From: Chloroflexota bacterium
Lineage (GTDB): Bacteria; Chloroflexota; Limnocylindria; Limnocylindrales; CSP1-4
Assembly: GCA_005881055.1 (NCBI GenBank)
Contig: VBHW01000116.1
Span: 1-6,571, forward strand
DNA: 6,571 bases
Direction: 5' to 3'
The notes under the pieces are model-generated. The model was not told the origin of the DNA and ran no database searches. It saw only the letters and a program-made list of their open reading frames with translations. Of the stretch, positions 5,312-6,571 are shown one piece after another. Within the stretch, counting starts at the first letter, position 1. Each line of letters begins with the position of its first letter. Both the position numbers and the translations under genes were made by a program.

Positions 5312-5317
5312 CAGAAT
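5312..5317 (+). promoter_or_regulatory. Possible -10 box of the plus-strand membrane gene
   Basis: CAGAAT stands six bases before the ATG at 5324, the spacing expected for a leaderless transcript. It matches TATAAT at four of six positions. No -35 is evident. Confidence 0.3.
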
Positions 5318-5323
5318 CAGCGG

Positions 5324-5785
5324 ATGGCCCGGCCGAGAGACGTGCGAACGACCGCGACCGACCGGGCTGCGGCCACTGACCGGGCTGCGGCCACCGGCCG
5401 GGTCGAACGGGGCGGTCGCATGCCGGCCGGGATCCGACTCTTCCTCGGCTACGCCATCGCGATCCTCGTCCTCATCGGCCTGTCGCTTCGCTTCGTCATC
5501 GACCAGGCGATCTCCATGCCGGTGAGCCCGCTCGGCGTCGTCGTCATGGCGCTCCTCGCCTACACGATCTTCACGACGACGCTCGTCCTCCAACGCAAGG
5601 AGGCCGCCCGTGGCCTGGCCATCGGGCTTGCGTCCCTCACGATCCCGGGCGTACCGCTCGCCTGGTTCACGTTCGCCGCAGGCCCGCTCGGCATCGTGCT
5701 CGCCGGCCTGACGGCCCTCCTCGCGGTTGCCCTGTTGCGCGGCCTCACCGGGCAGCGGACGCGCGAATGGCTCAGCGAGCCGTGA
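5324..5785 (+). CDS. Small four-helix membrane protein, unknown function
   Basis: The protein has 153 residues. A basic N-terminal tail (1-35) holds a doubled TDRAAA unit. Four hydrophobic segments follow near 37-58, 67-89, 98-119 and 120-141, and a short charged C-terminus ends the protein. No family or catalytic motif is recognised. The start is ATG at 5324, chosen because CAGAAT six bases upstream fits a leaderless message. ATG at 5420 (M33, just before the first helix) is the alternative and would drop the repeat-bearing tail. Extension back to 5171 is rejected because it would overlap the opposite-strand methyltransferase-like gene and cross the divergent promoter region. It shares that promoter region with the methyltransferase-like gene. 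Confidence 0.75.
   Translation: MARPRDVRTTATDRAAATDRAAATGRVERGGRMPAGIRLFLGYAIAILVLIGLSLRFVIDQAISMPVSPLGVVVMALLAYTIFTTTLVLQRKEAARGLAIGLASLTIPGVPLAWFTFAAGPLGIVLAGLTALLAVALLRGLTGQRTREWLSEP
5360..5394 (+). repeat. Tandem 18-bp duplication in the N-terminal tail
   Basis: Two copies of GACCGGGCTGCGGCCACT stand head to tail, the second ending ACC instead of ACT. They encode TDRAAA twice. The repeat is in frame and near the start of the gene. Confidence 0.85.
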
Positions 5786-5800
5786 GATTCCGCCGTGCGC

Positions 5801-5829
5801 GGGCCTTGATCGAGCCCTGACCAAGGCTC
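5801..5829 (+). terminator. Possible terminator after the four-helix membrane gene
   Basis: GGGCCTTG (5801-5808) pairs with CAAGGCTC (5822-5829), giving an 8-bp stem with one G-U pair and a 13-base loop. It starts 16 bases past the stop codon. There is no T-run, so support is weak. Confidence 0.25.
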
Positions 5830-5844
5830 CCCGCTTCGCGGCCG

Positions 5845-5889
5845 GCCGACGCCGTGGTCGGCGCGATCGGCGTCGGGGAGGGTACCCTC
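5845..5889 (+). promoter_or_regulatory. Competing hairpins and a 12-bp palindrome upstream of the DUF3105 gene
   Basis: GCCGAC (5845-5850) can pair with GTCGGC (5857-5862). Alternatively, CCGACGCCG (5846-5854) can pair with CGGCGTCGG (5868-5876) in a longer 9-bp stem, and the two are mutually exclusive. Just after lies the perfect palindrome GAGGGTACCCTC (5878-5889), which contains TACCCT, a TAnnnT-type -10 candidate. A regulatory role is inference. The rest of the 162-base gap (5786-5947) shows nothing else clear. Confidence 0.3.
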
Positions 5890-5947
5890 TCGCGGACAGG
5901 CGTCCGGCTTCGCCGCCGCCGTCTCCCATCTGTACAGAGGCAGGTCA

Positions 5948-6571
5948 GTGAGCGACCCCACCCGAAGATCGACGCGCGCCGGTGCCGGCTCCCCCGGGAG
6001 CCCGGCCGCGCGAGCCGGCTCCGCCGGGAGCTCGGCCTCCCGCGCCGGACGGCGCGAGCGGACGCGGACGACCTACCGGAAGACCTCCTTCGTCGAGCGG
6101 TACCAAACCCAGCTCATCGTGGCCGGGGCGATCCTCCTCGGCGCGATCGTCCTCCTCTTCCTGTTCATCGGCTCGACCCAGAAGTCGTACGCCTGCTCGT
6201 CGCTCCTCGACCCCGCCTCGCCGTCTCCGGGTCCCAGCGGCAGTCCCCGTCTCGGCCAGCAGGAGCGGGACATGGGCAATTCCCACATCCCGGTCGGCCA
6301 GAGCCAGCGCTACACGTACTGCCCGCCCGCCTCGGGCAGCCACTACTTCGCCGCGAACCAGGGGCCCATCGCCGCGCGCTACTACGGCCCGGACGACGGG
6401 ACGGTGCCGCAGGGCTGGATCCACAACCTCGAGCACGGAGCGCTCGTCGTGCTCTACAACTGCGCGGGGGGATGTCCTGACGACGCCACCCTCCAGAAGC
6501 TGAAGTCGTTCGCCACGTCGTTCCCGCCCAGTCCGATCTGCCACCTCCGGGCCGGGGTCATCGGACCGGTG
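5948..6571 (+). CDS. DUF3105 family membrane-anchored extracytoplasmic protein (cut by window edge)
   Basis: There are 208 codons, open to the right edge. Residues 1-54 form a basic, Arg/Gly/Ser-rich cytoplasmic tail. One transmembrane helix (about 55-75) follows, then a Ser/Pro/Gly linker (88-100) and an exported domain. That domain carries the family hallmarks PPASGSHY (126-133), GPIAARYYGP (139-148) and WIHNLEHGALVVLYNC (157-172) with the HNLEHG motif. Cysteines at 125, 172, 176 and 198 may form disulfides outside the cell. DUF3105 has no established function; its conserved His/Glu residues could bind a metal, which is speculation. The start is GTG at 5948, with GAGG and AGG a few bases upstream (5937-5944). 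No in-frame ATG precedes it closely. Confidence 0.9.
   Translation, partial: MSDPTRRSTRAGAGSPGSPAARAGSAGSSASRAGRRERTRTTYRKTSFVERYQTQLIVAGAILLGAIVLLFLFIGSTQKSYACSSLLDPASPSPGPSGSPRLGQQERDMGNSHIPVGQSQRYTYCPPASGSHYFAANQGPIAARYYGPDDGTVPQGWIHNLEHGALVVLYNCAGGCPDDATLQKLKSFATSFPPSPICHLRAGVIGPV
5978..6037 (+). repeat. Two 30-bp tandem units in the DUF3105 N-terminal tail
   Basis: Units 5978-6007 and 6008-6037 share a core of 24 bases (5984-6007 and 6014-6037) with 22 matches. They encode two Ala-Gly-Ser-rich ten-residue units. Each core contains GGCTCC and a matching GGAGC arm, so each can fold into a small hairpin shortly after the start codon. Confidence 0.75.

Noticed and set aside
5171..5323. Extended start of the plus-strand four-helix protein at 5171
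   Set aside because: It would overlap the opposite-strand methyltransferase-like gene and cross the divergent promoter dyad; the added residues are Arg/Ser-rich filler.
5945..6544. Minus-strand 199-codon open frame opposite the DUF3105 gene
   Set aside because: The plus-strand frame carries a transmembrane helix and the HNLEHG hallmark; the minus-strand frame is an Arg/Gly/Glu-rich shadow.

Overview
This high-GC window most resembles a chromosomal segment from a Chloroflexota bacterium, perhaps of the Limnocylindria type. An actinobacterium is the alternative. The placement is an inference from the strong G/C third-position bias, the form of the GalU and DUF3105 proteins, and -10 boxes of the form TAnnnT placed just before start codons. 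No transposase, integrase, phage, CRISPR or toxin-antitoxin gene is visible, so the region looks like ordinary chromosome.

Layout. From 1 to about 5250 every gene lies on the minus strand. In map order these are: the N-terminal end of a PknB-type Ser/Thr kinase (cut by the left edge); a conserved membrane protein (524-1066); a 397-base gene-free stretch holding a cluster of bipartite 26-bp repeats (1166-1362); galU (1464-2342); a roughly ten-helix membrane protein (2370-3458); a small Cys-rich putative zinc protein (3509-3853); a tRNA-Glu(UUC) gene with encoded CCA (3947-4023); a three-helix membrane protein (4110-4523); and a class I methyltransferase-like gene (4528-5250). A 73-bp divergent promoter region with a strong dyad symmetry (5261-5283) follows. 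On the plus strand come a four-helix membrane protein (5324-5785) and the start of a DUF3105 membrane-anchored extracytoplasmic protein (5948 to the right edge).

Working units. The Cys-rich protein, the large membrane protein and galU are co-directional with gaps of 50 and 27 bases and may form one operon. GalU makes UDP-glucose for envelope glycans, so the membrane protein may be an envelope partner, but nothing in its sequence proves this. The methyltransferase-like gene and the three-helix membrane gene are separated by 4 bases and are probably translationally coupled.

The least explained element is the repeat cluster downstream of galU. It has three direct copies with 21 identical bases in two blocks separated by exactly 5 variable bases, plus a degenerate inverted copy with the same geometry. 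It looks like a set of bipartite protein-binding sites or a dispersed intergenic repeat family. I see no complete novel multi-gene system in the window.
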